Notes: generated from the sequence alone by a model not told the origin. A stretch of DNA of 64,000 nucleotides from Eunapius fragilis (GCA_963681505.1 OY811993.1:3699489-3763488); one strand, 5' to 3'. Positions 31,518 through 43,658 are shown, counted from the first letter of the stretch. Program-made: numbers and translations.

Positions 31518-33073
31518 CGGTGTAAGAGCGTTTTAGGGACCCCAGCGTTTTAGGGACCCCGTCCCTAAAACGCTAGTGTTTTGGGGCCCCCATAGGCCCT
31601 ATATTACTAGGGATTAAGGGACCCTTTTAGAGTTTTAGGGACCCTATGGCATAGGTAAGGCATGAATCAATTATATAGAACAGCGGTAACGAATTGTGTG
31701 CATACTTCACACTTCGACTATATCCACGTGATTTAAACACGTGTTGAAGTGTGAAATGGACGAAGCTACGAATGACAATTGCCAGGAGAAGTATCCATTT
31801 AAAGAGCTGTGAAGTGCATAGCATATTGCATGTCATTGAAGGACATGTACAGTATCCTATTGGACACTGCCTTACTGTACGCAAGAACGGGTCATACTTT
31901 GTGAAAAAGTAGTTCCCGTACAAACCATACAAGGTCTTTTAAGGATTTATTGAGGTTGTATCATGTGGAAGTGTATTCCAGAGTCAAGGAAGGCGGTTCT
32001 ATTACCTCCTATGAATACTTACACCCATAGGCTGTTATACTAATATTCTCTTAACAGGAAGAGGCTATCGATGGTAAGGAGGCTTCTGACCAGGAAAAAC
32101 AGATACTAATCCAACAAAATAGAAATTTCAAGTGACATCTGGGTTAAAAGATCTGAATTTGTCATTGATGGATAAAGCAGAATTGGAAAATGGTACTCTA
32201 CTTAGTGACAAGCACATTGCTGCTGCGCAAATGCTGCTGGAGAAATCATTTTCACACATCAAAGGGTTTCAATCTACTCATTTTGCACTTCAAATTCAAC
32301 TCTACCATTCTGTTGACAAAGACATTAATGGTAAGAATGTATGACATGCACTAAAATAGTTATATAATCATATCTTAATTTTTTTTCTTAGTGCAAGCAG
32401 CACAAATTCATCATACTGGTGAATCCCACTGGGTGATAACTGTTCTTTCTAAAAACGAGCTGCATCTTCTGGACAGTATGGCAAGTACAATTATTCCACC
32501 TTTACTAGAAAAAAAGTTGGCCAAAATCTATGCTAATTTTTGTACTGAAAATTCTACACTGAATACAACACGTCAGTCTATTCAGCAACAAAACGGGGGA
32601 CTGGTCTGTGGAGCATTTGCTATTGCCTTTGGGTACCATTGGGCACAAGGAGACAATTTGCAGGATTTAGCTCTTGAACAGGATGCAATGAGAGATCACC
32701 TATTAAAGTGCTTGGAAAGTCAGAAGCTGATGCCATTCCCAACAACTACTGCTCCTGTTAAGAGATGTAGGAAATACAATATCCGTCTTTAGATAACTGC
32801 CTGGAACTGCAAGGATTGTTGATTTTACATCAGTGCAGGGGTTTTTCATTACTGAATTATTCTGTCGTGCGTGTTCACGTATTGATTTATTTCATCTGCA
32901 TGTCAAAATACATGGGGTCCCCTAAACGCTAAAGAGTCCCCAAAGCGCTAGCGATATTGGGATGAAGTGGTCCTCATAACACTAGCGACATGGGTCCGGG
33001 GGTCCCTATTTCGCTAGTGTTATGGGGACCCGGGGTCCCCGATAGTAGGGGTCCCTAACACGTGCTTACACCG
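31518..33073 (+). mobile_element. TIR element carrying an Ulp1-type protease
   Basis: Left end CCGGTGTAAGAGCGTTTTAG; the right end, reverse-complemented, GTCGGTGTAAGCACGTGTTAG. Both continue into clusters of a subterminal motif, TTTTAGGGACCCC / GGGGTCCCTAA with CGCTAGTGTTxTGGGG (31530-31650 and 32910-33060). Possible short duplication CATAT on both sides, not certain. It encloses a two-exon Ulp1-like gene. Elements of the KDZ, CACTA and MULE groups carry such proteases; the transposase is missing here, so this is either non-autonomous or a deletion derivative. Confidence 0.65.
32132..32792 (+). CDS. Ulp1/C48-type cysteine protease, transposon-borne
   Basis: Two exons join in phase: up to 32330 (donor ATG|GTAAGA) and 32392-32792 (acceptor TTCTTAG). 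The first gives LSDKHIAAAQMLLEKSFSHI; the second HHTGESHWVITVLSKNELHL and DSMASTIIPPLLEKK, then QQQNGGLVCGAFAIAFGYHW. The catalytic His (SHW), Asp (LLDSM), Gln (in the SIQQQNGG stretch) and Cys (GLVCGAF) of C48 peptidases are all present and in order. Such proteases remove or process ubiquitin-like modifiers; in transposons their role is not settled. A possible upstream exon (EEAIDGKEASDQEKQILIQQ, 32058-32113) is followed by a frameshift, so the true start is uncertain. The ATG at 32132 is only the first in frame. Confidence 0.72.
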
Positions 33074-34532
33074 ACCATATTGCCTAAATGGTTGAGATAA
33101 CGGACTGGAGCAGACCTACGATAAATTTGAATGAAGGAAGCATCCTGGCGAAAGTTCAAGGTATATCATTTTAAGCATGACGCCTGAAAGAGAAGCCAGC
33201 ACTGCTGAAGAGGGCCCCTGAGCAAGGCATAATACAACTGCCTACAGGAGGAACAGTTAAGTGTATTCAGTATCACATATATTGTTATGTCATACAAACA
33301 GGAGTGTAGAAACATAAACAGGATTGGGGGAAACCAGAGGATGTGTCCAATATAAATGCACTGTACCTTATACATATAACGCCCAAGTCCCCCCCCCCCC
33401 CCCCCCCCCCAGTTCGTACACCTATGACTAAACCACATACCTTGTATCCAATGATATATATGCATGTAACCATCCAACCTCAGCTGCTTGTTCTAGGACG
33501 GTGAAGACAAAGTGTCCAGAGATTCAGACAGCTAAGAGCATTGTCAGTGGAGGAGAACCATCTGCCCTGATGGAGAAGGAGGTACTCACTCCATTTCTAC
33601 TGCAGAAGACAGGCATCACAAGCATTGCAATTTACTCAGCTCACGTATTGGCTAAAGAGCCGCCTGGCTATTCCCTGGAACAGAATGAGATAAAGCATTA
33701 CCCAAAACTATCAAAAAATATTACTTGTCCAGGTGGCTCAAAGCATCAGGAGTTTCTCTAGCTGGGGGTATTCAGCTTTTTTTTTTCAATTTCCTTCTGA
33801 AAAATATGTACTGGATCACACTGAATGTGAAAATTAATTTCATTGAATTTTTAATCCCTCACAGCCACCCTGTACATACCCCTTGAAGTTCCTGCATATA
33901 TCGTGAATGGAGACAAAATTGCATATGTAGAAACAAGGTCTAAAGGTACTCTAAACCTGCTAACCTACCTCATGGTATCCTGTTCCTTTTTGTGCTTTAT
34001 TACAAGTACACTTAGTGCCTTTTTCGAGGTAACCTTCACTTCAGCATCGTATTCCTGCTTTCAACAGCTCTATCTCTTGCCCTGCTAGAAACTGAATGCT
34101 GTAAGCTCTCGAAATTTGGACAAGGCTGCATTCATCTTTGTCACTGATAGTCAATTTAGGTATACTTTTGAAATATGAAGGAGTATAGAAGCAACTTGGT
34201 AATGTTTTTCACATTCAGTGTGACCCAGTTCAGAATGGTAATTGATAAATAACAATATGTTAATGAAGTAACTCATGTTTTTATGTCATGGTGTGCTTAT
34301 CAACTCAATTGTGTGAAGCCTTCAGCTATATTGAAGACAACCCTTTTAAAAGAGGGAATGCATCGATCATGTTGCAATTCCCAGGTCATAGTGGACCAAC
34401 ATACAGGGTGTTTACGCAACGCTTTAAAATCCCTATAACTCAGAATTGAAATTAATTAACTGCTTTATTTCTTTAACATATGTTGCAGTAGTTAGGCAAA
34501 TACAAATAATCCTATTAGATTATTATAATCGG
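33074..34532. other. No supported gene; 22-base C run
   Basis: Poly-C of 22 at 33389-33410. Open frames at 33501-33761 and 33903-34088 are unrecognised. Nothing else seen. Confidence 0.5.
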
Positions 34533-37500
34533 TTAATGTCTAATCTACCCGCCTGTTGTCCTAGATATAGGACAGGCGTTGTCCTATTAATAGGACGCAA
34601 TAATAAGTGATGATTTGTTGAATATTTCAATGACTTATGCACGTAATTTTGAATTTTGACCCCAAATAGCATGTAGATTCATAAAATAGGAGTTTCATAT
34701 AGATTACTATAAGCACTTGATGCTGTGAAGATTGAAAAGATGAAATGACGTTGATGCCATCGTCATAATATCATAACGTTCTTGAAGTACTGCACTTGGA
34801 TCAGTTCACAGAGGTCAGCAATAATTTCTTCTGAATTTGAACACTTTCTAGGTAATATACAATCATTACACAACCTGGAAAATATAAATATTTCCTCAAC
34901 ATACATGTAGTTACTTTAGTGTGTTTATTTTTAGCAACACCGTAAAAATGCAAAATACCACGCAAGTCATTGGAATTACGTGCATGTACAACACTTACCT
35001 ACTGTATATAAACAAAGCAAATCTAGTACCAAAATTTAATAATTGCAGGTTATACATTGTTGAGCTTAATGTAGTGTATATGAAACACATGAAATTGCAT
35101 TCCTGATATCAGCTTTGAACATTGTAGAATGAACTTAGTTACATGTACATAGGTATGAAGTCTACATAAGAACCGTCAATAACAAAATCTAGTCACCATC
35201 TGCTCCAATGGACATTGATTCAATGTGTTCTTTGAAGCATGGCTTAGTAATTGGGTTACAAAAAGCACTGATGATGTTTTTTGAGCTAGCATCTGATGAT
35301 AAGATGCTACAGAGATCACAGAAATATGAACACTTCTGGTGGCATGAGCGACATCTTAGTTGATCTCCAGCTTGTAGCTTGGCAATGTGCTAAGCTTCTT
35401 TGCACAATGAGTACGAACAACCTGATGATAGTGCAGGATAAAGAGATGATTAAAAACTCCACTGAGTTATCATTTGGACATACACATGCATATTACCTCA
35501 ACGACAGGAACATCATCTTCGGGTTTCCCTTGAGATGGCCGTCGTACAGCCTCCTGAGTAAATGCATTGAAAATGAGCTGATGGGCAAGATGACCAAGAA
35601 ATGTAGAAAAATCATCAATTTGGTCTTCAATTATATCCTTCTGCCTCAGTTCATGCCTGTATGCTAGAAAGGCATCTGTGATCACCATCCCCAATACTGA
35701 GCTAAATACTCTATGCCACCAGCAATGTGTATGCCATTTTCTTTCAAATTGTAGTGATCCCTGCCTGAAATGATCATGGATGTCTATAGTAGAAAAATAT
35801 TCATACATCTTTTGTATGACTTTTGGTCGTTTTACATGCTTCTCATAAGCAATTGTGACAAAGCATCCCTTCTCAATTTCTTTTCTGTGTCGCTTGCGAA
35901 TGCTGTCCTTCCCTGCCAAAGTTGTTTCAGCATTGAAAATAATGTGCTTTGGTTTCTTGTCTGCCCATGCCAATGCAAACATCTTATTGTTGTCACTGCA
36001 TATTGATTCCAAAACTATATGGCTACCACGCTCAGGGGGATTTCTCCTGTCTCCCGATGACCAACTGCTCAAAAACTCTTTAGGATAACGCTTTGAGGCA
36101 GTTTTAACTATCCCCATAAAATATAGCCCTCTAGATCTTAGTGCTTCCAATGTCTTCACAGAAGCAAATGCACTGTCTGCAATGACAATCCTACCAGAAC
36201 CAAAGTAGCTTTGCGTAAGCCTTAGTGTCACAGCTGGTCCTGCACCTAATTCTTCATAATCCTTCTTAGATTGGCATTCTTTACCTTCCATTATGTCAAG
36301 GCTCAAAATTACTCCTGACATGCCATCAGCACAGGACTTTAGTTCGGCCCCTACATCCTCAGGCTTGCGTGGTATCTTTGTTACATGTGGCAAACCAGTT
36401 GCAGTGTACTCACCATCAAAGCCCTGCCATGAACTCATACACTCATCAACTACTAAATATTTGCCAGGTGTGACCACTGCCAATCTTCGCTGAACAAAAG
36501 CTTCAATGAATTCTCGAATTGGATGCCATGGGTCCTAAACAAAATCAGATGTATAAAGCATTATCCATTCATATTTTTAGAACACTTACTATATCAATGG
36601 CTTTTGATGAACAAAGTTCTGATGACAAAGAAAGATTCGCTGAGATAGCTTGAAACCTTTTACGAGTCATTCCAAAACGTTTTCCATAGCACCCTGGGGT
36701 ATATACAGAGTTAGGATCCTGTATATCGCTCCAGTAGATGTTCAAAGGCCCTCTTTTACTTTCGAGTACCATTGCTAGACGAATACCTATCCATCTGAAG
36801 TATTCACCCTCAAATAAAGGTAATTCACTGTTAGCCTGCAACCTCTCACTTGTGTATTTTAGCAAACTGCTCAAATGTTGTCTTGGATACATCAGAAGGA
36901 AGTAATCCAGTTCACACTTTTCATCTTGGATATTACTCCATTTGAATAGGGTACAGTAATCTTTGGTGCTTGCAGCTTGATCGATTTCAACACGTTCCAC
37001 CACTTTAATTTCCAAGTTTGTCCATGGGGACATAGCGATGGATCTTCAGTCTCAACTCTATTGCAGCAAGCAATAATACAGTTACATGTGAATGAACATC
37101 CATACATATGTATGTAGCATATGCACGTACATATATAATCTCATTCTCACAAAATAGATAATACTCGTTCCCTTTTGCGTATCATAATACTCGTTCCCTT
37201 CTGCGTATCACAAAATATATAATACTCGTTCCCTTTTGCGTACCGTTCGTGGTCAAGGGTCTCTGCAACCTCTGTTTCAGTCGGATCAGCATCACTGGAC
37301 ATAGCTTCGTCGTCATCACTCTCACTGCTCTCCGCATAGTGCGTTCTACCTTCCATTTCACAATCATAATGGCGCAGCCTCATCCGTTTGTTGCTGACAC
37401 ACCAATCGCGGTCAATAGCCTTCAAAGAGTAAGCTCCTTGGGACCCATCATCCCATTTCACAGCTATGTTTCGCTTATGCCCACTTCCTTCTGCCCCAAT

Positions 37501-37802
37501 GACAACTCCTGTCTTCCCTTGGAGTGCCTTGGACCTTCCAGATACTCTGTCACCGTTGTTAAAGGGCTTGACCATGTTTAACCGCAGATTGGAAATGCTG
37601 TATCTTATCAATCTATACTATATTACCATTATCGTCACGTGCTATTAATATTACATTTACAAATAGCTCAACCTGTGGTAAAATTATTCCAACATTCAAC
37701 AGAAATTAATCATGCAAGATTTACATACAATATCCTCTTGAAAAACGTCCTTTATATAGGACAATTGTCCTTTATATAGGACGAAGGTAGAATAGACATT
37801 AA
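34533..37802 (-). mobile_element. piggyBac DNA transposon, 3.27 kb, TTAA ends
   Basis: Left boundary TTAA|TGTCTAATCTACC at 34533-34536; the right boundary, reverse-complemented, TTAA|TGTCTATTCTACC at 37799-37802. Just inside both ends are palindromes of the form GTCCTATATATAGGAC (34559-34575 and 34582-34597; 37747-37762 and 37767-37782). TTAA duplication is diagnostic of piggyBac. The element encloses one four-exon transposase gene. Confidence 0.93.
35189..37575 (-). CDS. piggyBac transposase (PGBD4-like), four exons, open
   Basis: DDD transposase that cuts and pastes at TTAA. Exons on the minus strand: 37575-37244, 37043-36590, 36534-35497 and 35389-35189. All have GT-AG borders, phases agree, and the sum is 2025 nt (674 residues plus stop) with no internal stop. 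The N-terminal exon is charged and acidic (SSESDDDEAMSS). The DDE_Tnp_1_7 domain shows the catalytic Asp residues in VVDECMSSW, IVIADSAFAS and STIDIHDHF. The last exon encodes a Cys/His cluster, CRSCHQKC..CDLC..CFKEH, the C-terminal zinc-binding domain of piggyBac proteins. Exon 1 start is the ATG giving MVKPFNNGDR. It looks intact; activity is inference. Host-domesticated PGBD genes usually lose the ends, which are present here. Confidence 0.88.
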
Positions 37803-38952
37803 GTAACTGTATCGAAACCCTCATAAATCAAAATATTCAAAGCCCCTATTAACACAGGTATTCAAGATTGCGGTTTATGATAATTGATTTTAATAACTAC
37901 TAATGAGTAAACCAAGATCTGGATATGTGGTGGAACAGTACTGATTTCAAGTTACTAGGTTCAATAGTGAGTTTTAACATTTAAGACCATCATTTGCTTT
38001 AAAATTATTGGGGTTGAAGCTGTTAAATATTATTCCAGTAAACACTATTTTATTTGGTAATAGTGCGAATACTCAAAGTTAATAAAAACGTTGTGCTTTT
38101 TCAAGTTTGATTTGTTGTTTTGAATATTAACTAGTAAAACGCCGATCAAATTTCATACTTTTTCAAAGTTCATCAATCTTATTATGCAGTTTATAAATCA
38201 CGTTATTAATTAAAAGTTGTCGTACATTCACGGGTGTTTCATTTCATTGGACATTAGGTCTCGTCCCCATATTTGGTGGTAGAACGATTAAGTGGGACCT
38301 CATTATAGCATAGCTGTGGAATGTGGGTTATCTTGTGCAATCCATTCAAGGAAAGGTAAATACAGTTGAACATATGGATTAGGCATCCTTGGAGGACTAC
38401 AGACATACCAACGTTATGTTGTTTATGTTACCGTACGCCATGATATTGAGCCAGGACTAATAGCGCTCCATTTGGATTCATCATCTTCGAAAAAACTTTT
38501 TTCTTTTTTGTGCCTGACAAGTGGTTTATAAAATGGTATGAGTGTATACAAGAGTGCTGTCTCTACGTATTCTGGCTATCTCTGTTACTAGACATATTTT
38601 CTGTGAGACATACCAAGGCTCTGAATATGGCAGTTATTTTAACATGGCGGAGCGCGGTCTCATTGATTCACGGATGAATATTCAGTGCATGTACTATCTT
38701 GAGCATCCGATGTCAGTGAATGTGTGTGTTGAGCCTATGTGAGAAAATATAAAGTTACATGAAGCCAAAAGTGCTGCTTTTTTTTAATACCTGCAATACC
38801 TTGTGTGTACATAATTACCAATAATTGCTCCACCATGGTACTGCTGGCGTTGTACATTGAGAGATTGGAGCACAGTTTCTACCCCCTTCACAAATGGTCC
38901 TCAGACACTGCAAATCCCTTTTCTAACTTCCGATTCACCACATCACTGATCT
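37803..38952. other. No supported gene; shared repeat piece
   Basis: AT-rich. The segment ~38228-38272 (GTTTCATTTCATTGGACATT, then AGGTCTCGTCCCCAT) matches ~16700-16755. Confidence 0.45.
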
Positions 38953-38989
38953 TTATTGCCTACATCCATTGGCATGAGGATAACATGTG

Positions 38990-39980
38990 TTGCCTAATAT
39001 CCAGTAACTAACCAATTCTGCTATTTTACTGCTGTAGCTTATGTCTTCCTCTGCTAGACTAGAGAGAAGAGAACTGATTTCTCCCACAATCATTGCAGAG
39101 TAGTTGAAGAGATTCTTCAGACTGCTGTGCTCATGATGTAACCCTTCCAGTTGCTCCTTAAGTGCAGTCAGCTCCCTCAGTGCAGTTGCATACTCTTCAT
39201 AGGATGCCATTGTTAGCTCTGTATTTGTAGATAACTGCAAGCTGAGCCTTAAATCCAAAGGTGGCATTCCTCCTCAAGTAAGGAGTACAGTTTGTAGAAT
39301 ATGCCCATGGATTTATGTAGTCCTGGAAGGCAGACCTTTCAAATGAATTGACCAATCGATCATAACATATGTGATTATTTACCTGGGTCAATGGATTAGC
39401 AAATAAGGGTTCTCCCTTGCAGTTATTTTAAATTTCACTTTCTTTGTATCCCCTCCAGATGCTACAAAGCTTGTGTAGTCATCAAACATTGACTGAAGGG
39501 TCCATTCGGGAAATGGGGCTCTCAAACTGCAACTTCTTTCTAGGTCATCAAGTATCACCAAACATCATAAATATGGCTGCTTCCGTATGTTAAGGTATGT
39601 ACATGTTGTGTGTTTCCTTTTTTGTGGATTGAGTTTGGTGAGTTGGTATTTACAATTTGAAAGTTCATTTTAAATGCACCACCGCCTTTATCACCTCCGA
39701 GTTTGACCATATTTCAGTCTCTGGAATTACTCCATTATGCCACATCAGAGTACCTACACTGTTTAGAGAAACTGCACTGATCAGGTTACTAAAAATACTT
39801 TGCCTTTCATTTTCATCTACAAGGTTGGTCACTTTCTGTATGAGGCTTGGGGTATACGCATAGGCAGCTGCTCTTATCTCGTCATCACAAGACAGATGTG
39901 AGAAGCAGAATGGTGCAACTTCTGCTTCTAAATTCTCTCCCAGGATGTCATTTGCGATGGAGACGTTGCCTCTTTTCACT
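38990..39980 (-). CDS. Unrecognised multi-exon gene-like region
   Basis: Several minus-strand open blocks have protein-like composition and plausible splice sites: 39979-39665 (EVAPFCFSHLSCDDEIRAAA, then VTNLVDENERQSIFSNLISA), ~39535-39425 (APFPEWTLQSMFDDYTSF), ~39390-39200 (YDRLVNSFERSAFQDYINPW) and 39240-38990 (ALRELTALKEQLEGLHHEHS, helical and coiled-coil-like). I cannot assign a family. It lies directly downstream of an integrase fragment on the same strand, so it may be part of a decayed mobile element. Exon borders and the start are unknown. Confidence 0.3.
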
Positions 39981-39981
39981 T

Positions 39982-40142
39982 TCTAGCTGTACACCCGAAT
40001 GTGCCAACCATATGAGCATAGAAAAGTTTATTTTCACACAAGTGACAAAATACCTTCTTAAAAAGCACCATTGCTACAGTAGATGCAGACTTATCCACTG
40101 TTGGAACAGCATCTACCCACTTTATAAAGTAGTCTGACATTG
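39982..40142 (-). pseudogene. Retroviral-type integrase core fragment
   Basis: Minus-strand reading SDYFIKWVDAVPTVDKSAST then VAMVLFKKVFCHLCEN. This matches the stretch following the first catalytic Asp of Gypsy/Ginger integrases (D-Y-F-S-K-W-V-E..P...K.A..VA..L). The remaining catalytic residues are not found in order nearby. Fragment only. Confidence 0.55.
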
Positions 40143-40469
40143 TGAAAATGTAATATAAGCAATTAAATACCTACAGGACTCCTTTATACAAATTTGATGC
40201 ACTTAAAGCACTCGTGTCAGGAGATGCATGGAATTCTAACCTGATGGGTTGGTGAACTTTATACCAGGGCAGCTAAAATATCAACAGCACCAAAATTGGT
40301 TATGTGGAAGGCTGTGCATAAGAAAGCGTTGGAATGTGCGAAGATATATAGACATGCACTGAACATACAATATTATAACTTCAGCCCAAAAGGGTAATTT
40401 GCTGGATATTGTGCCATACATATTTATATAAGGAAGCTTATTTTACTGATACAATGGTAATTATTGCAT

Positions 40470-41140
40470 GCCGACAGAAATATTTCGTGACTGCAAAGAT
40501 GCATATGCGAGAGGCAGACGCAGGAGTGGTGTGTACACTGTTCAACCAGACAACAAAGGACATCCTTTAATGTCTACTGTGACATGAGCACCGACGGAGG
40601 AGGCTGGACTGTGATTCAGCGAAGGAAGGATGGATTGGAGGACTTCTACCTTTGCTGGAGCATGTATATGTCCAAGGGTTCGGAGAGCTGCGAAACGGAG
40701 AATTCTTCTTAGGTCTCAAAAAAATTAATCAACTCACTCAAAGTAGCAATTCTCAGCTGCGTGTAGAATTAGGGGATTGGAGCGGCGCTACAGCCTACGC
40801 TAAATACAGCACATTCGGTGTTGGAGATTCCATATCTAAATACAAGCTGACTGTGTCTGGATACAATGGTACGGCCGGAGACTCTCTGAGTAGCCATAAT
40901 GGAATGAAGTTCTCCACTTATGATCAGGATAATGACGTGGGGTCAATAAACTGTGCAATGACATACAAAGGAGCCTGGTGGCACAAAGATTGTCTCAACT
41001 CAAACCTCAACGGCCTTTACCTTGGTGCTGCTAGCAATCATGGGGTCACTTCCAGTTTTGCTGATGGAGTGATCTGGTACCATTATAAAGGATCTTATTA
41101 CTCTCTCAAGAGTTCTGTCATGATGATACGTAGAAGCTGA
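40470..41140 (+). pseudogene. Fibrinogen-related domain gene, two frameshifts
   Basis: Fibrinogen C-terminal domain, found in secreted or surface lectin-like proteins (ficolin, tenascin, FReD). The reading begins after a possible acceptor with [20 protein letters not shown], shifts frame at ~40567 (one T short) to [20 protein letters not shown], shifts again at ~40645 before [20 protein letters not shown], then stays open to the stop at 41138-41140. Conserved parts: [10 protein letters not shown], the YNGTAGDSLSSHNGMKFSTY block, a calcium-site-like DQDND, and CAMTYKGAWWHKDCLNSNLN. The two single-base shifts would kill it unless they are assembly errors, since the rest is very well preserved. 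No signal peptide or upstream exon is seen. Confidence 0.85.
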
Positions 41141-41277
41141 GCAACTGTAATAATGAATTCCTGCTCATCCATACATGCAAGCATTTAAAGGCTGAACCTG
41201 TATGGAACTGAATTTAATACAGAACAAGCATACATGCAGTGTATAGTTTTATGTGCATTGCCTAAGAGTTTGCAACA

Positions 41278-41526
41278 TAGGCAATCCGCTCATTTGGAAG
41301 GGGGGGGAGGCAATTCAGATAAGAACCCTACCAGGGGGAGGGTGTGGGAGGGGGGTGTACCCCTCCTGCGCAAAGCACGCGGAAGCTTTCAATGCTCTAA
41401 TATATTTATGCACATATAGCTATGCACGGTTCAAGAAAACAAAATGTTGAATAGCTTTATATGAATTTATTAGATGGGGTAGCAGGGGCAAATGCCCGCC
41501 TTGCCCCATCGAGCGGACGCCTATAG
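41278..41526. mobile_element. Candidate MITE
   Basis: ATAGGCAATCCGCTCATTTGG on the left and, reverse-complemented on the right, ATAGGCGTCCGCTCGATGGGG form imperfect inverted ends next to G-rich tracts, as in other hAT-like MITEs here. No clean target duplication, so tentative. Confidence 0.35.
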
Positions 41527-41908
41527 TTCAAAGATGCCCTCACGTATACCTGCATGCCGCGCGCGGCTGTAATTCATGCAGTGTATAGTGCGCTGCATTC
41601 TCCAATCGCATTACGAAAACTGCGTGATAGGGTGTGTAACCGGTTATCAGGTTATTCTGATTATTTGGATCTTCGCAAAACCCTATTTCAGATAGCAACT
41701 CAGTTGACATTATTGATTAGGACATCTATTCGAATTAACCGGTTTACGTTTCTCCAATATCGGAGGTATACTTAGGATTTGTCATCACTCGTCAGTATCG
41801 ACAATTTGCCTACTATTCAGATACCTTTCTTTAACAATCGAGAAACGGGTCGCTTAAATCTTCATATTAAAATCTATATACAGTTTGACGTAGGTGCCAT
41901 GCCATAAA

Positions 41909-43325
41909 GGTCTGTGTGCCTTTCCGCCATTTCGATTTCTCTATTAATGGCACTCTTGTTTGTCCATTTTATTGCCATTTTTCGATCTTTCGTTTAATAA
42001 CATAATCACAATTTGCCAGACATTCGCCTCAATTTCGATGGCAGCTTGGATTGGAAAGTCGAGAATTTGAACGATTGCGTAAAATTGGTTCAATTATTGG
42101 TTTTGTCAAATATAAATATTATTTTAATCGAACATTTGAAACTTTGGTATGGAATCGAAGTGTGTCCGGAATGGAATCGGGCTTTCTAATAACTACGAAG
42201 CCACGCCTATATCCCGGTTGTCGTTCTATAGCTGCATATTGACGGCGGGTTCCGGGCTAGCTAGCGCTCCGCAAGACTACACGCGAGTGAGAACTATAGA
42301 GCCTGAATTATTCTTCATCTAGTTACAGACACGCATGTCTGCGGCACCCACATTTCGTATGGGTGAGCTTGGCCAATGAACTTTACCTTCCCTCGGCCTC
42401 ATAAAAACTTAGAGCAGAGACGCGCGCGCGCACGCACACACACATGCACACACACACACACACACACACACACACCGCACGCATACACACACATGCAAGC
42501 AGACGCACGCACGTACACACACACTCCAACTGGCGTGGATCTTTATGTGTCGTGAATACGATTAACAAACACCGATCGAACCGCGGCTTCTATTTAGCAA
42601 ACGCGCATATTAGGATAGAGCCAGCGGATACCTATACAACGTAATAACTCTTCATGAATACAGATTTCAGTTGTTAGGTAAAGCTTAATTTATTACCGTT
42701 AGCGCACGACACACAGTAAACAGGCACATCCCTTCTGCTTATGTAATGATAGCGATACCATTATTTGAGATGTCGAAGTAATTAACGGTTAGCAGACAGT
42801 ATATGTGGCCTCTATGAATTTTAGTAAGGATATATTCCGACGGCGAATATATCAAATATATCATTAGTGAAACTGCATACGCTTAGAAAGCTAAGACAGC
42901 AAGATATTAATGCATACTCGTAACCCTCATTCGATCGGACATATAGTATATATATTTCGTATTATGACTTTTATATATTTGTCTAGCTTGTTTTAAGTAC
43001 ATCATTAACAGTAGCAAAGGATATGTCATATGCAAAAGGTACTATGCACCGTTGTTGTTATATATCTATAGTGACGTACACAGGTATCATGCACCACTAT
43101 TATAACAAAAGAGGGTGCATAGTAAATGAAGCATGCGGACGAGTCGCAAGATATTGCTTTGAATGTGCAGAGTGTGGCGTTTTAATTTCGTGGAAGCGCA
43201 TGAAAGAAAGAAGGGGACGGCGTGACAAGAACGGTTTCTCAAACGATCCAGAAAGCAAGAAGTCTTATAATGGCCCGGCGCCTTCAATCTTTCGCAAGTT
43301 ACTATCTAGGAGTCTGTGGTATAGA
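41909..43325 (+). repeat. Left inverted arm
   Basis: Contains a 63-codon open frame (42051-42242, MESREFERLRKIGSIIGFVK), a CA microsatellite (~42430-42475) and a second frame at 43023-43355 that is broken in the other arm. Confidence 0.85.
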
Positions 43326-43419
43326 ACAGAATCTAGTGGTCACTTAACACAATAAAGGTAGGTATGTTGCGCTCCCACACACTGCTGCATACATTTTAAA
43401 AATGAGTGGAACAATGTAT

Positions 43420-43658
43420 GAGGTCGAGGCAGCGAAAATGGACATGTTATAAAAGTTTCCTGGAAGGAGCATCAAGTCCACGGGTGCAATAATAATGTAC
43501 GCGTAATTAATAATTCAGAACCCGTAACTCCATGATGGACAGACTAATTTCCAGTGCGTAAAAAGAATTTGTAGAGGATATACTATTAGTTGAATATGAA
43601 ATAATTTGAAAGCTTGAAATAATATATGCTATAGGTCCCTTTTCGCTGCCTCGACCCC
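43420..43658. mobile_element. 239-bp MITE in the spacer, ATGTAT duplication
   Basis: Ends GAGGTCGAGGCAGCGAAAA and, reverse-complemented, GGGGTCGAGGCAGCGAAAA. ATGTAT is duplicated at 43414-43419 and 43659-43664. No coding capacity. Confidence 0.75.

Noticed and set aside
35296-35667. 123-codon plus-strand frame
   Set aside because: Antisense to the piggyBac transposase, whose exons, motifs and splice sites on the minus strand are clear.
43023-43355. 110-codon frame in the left inverted arm as a gene
   Set aside because: The matching part of the right arm carries indels that break the frame, so there is no sign of coding constraint.
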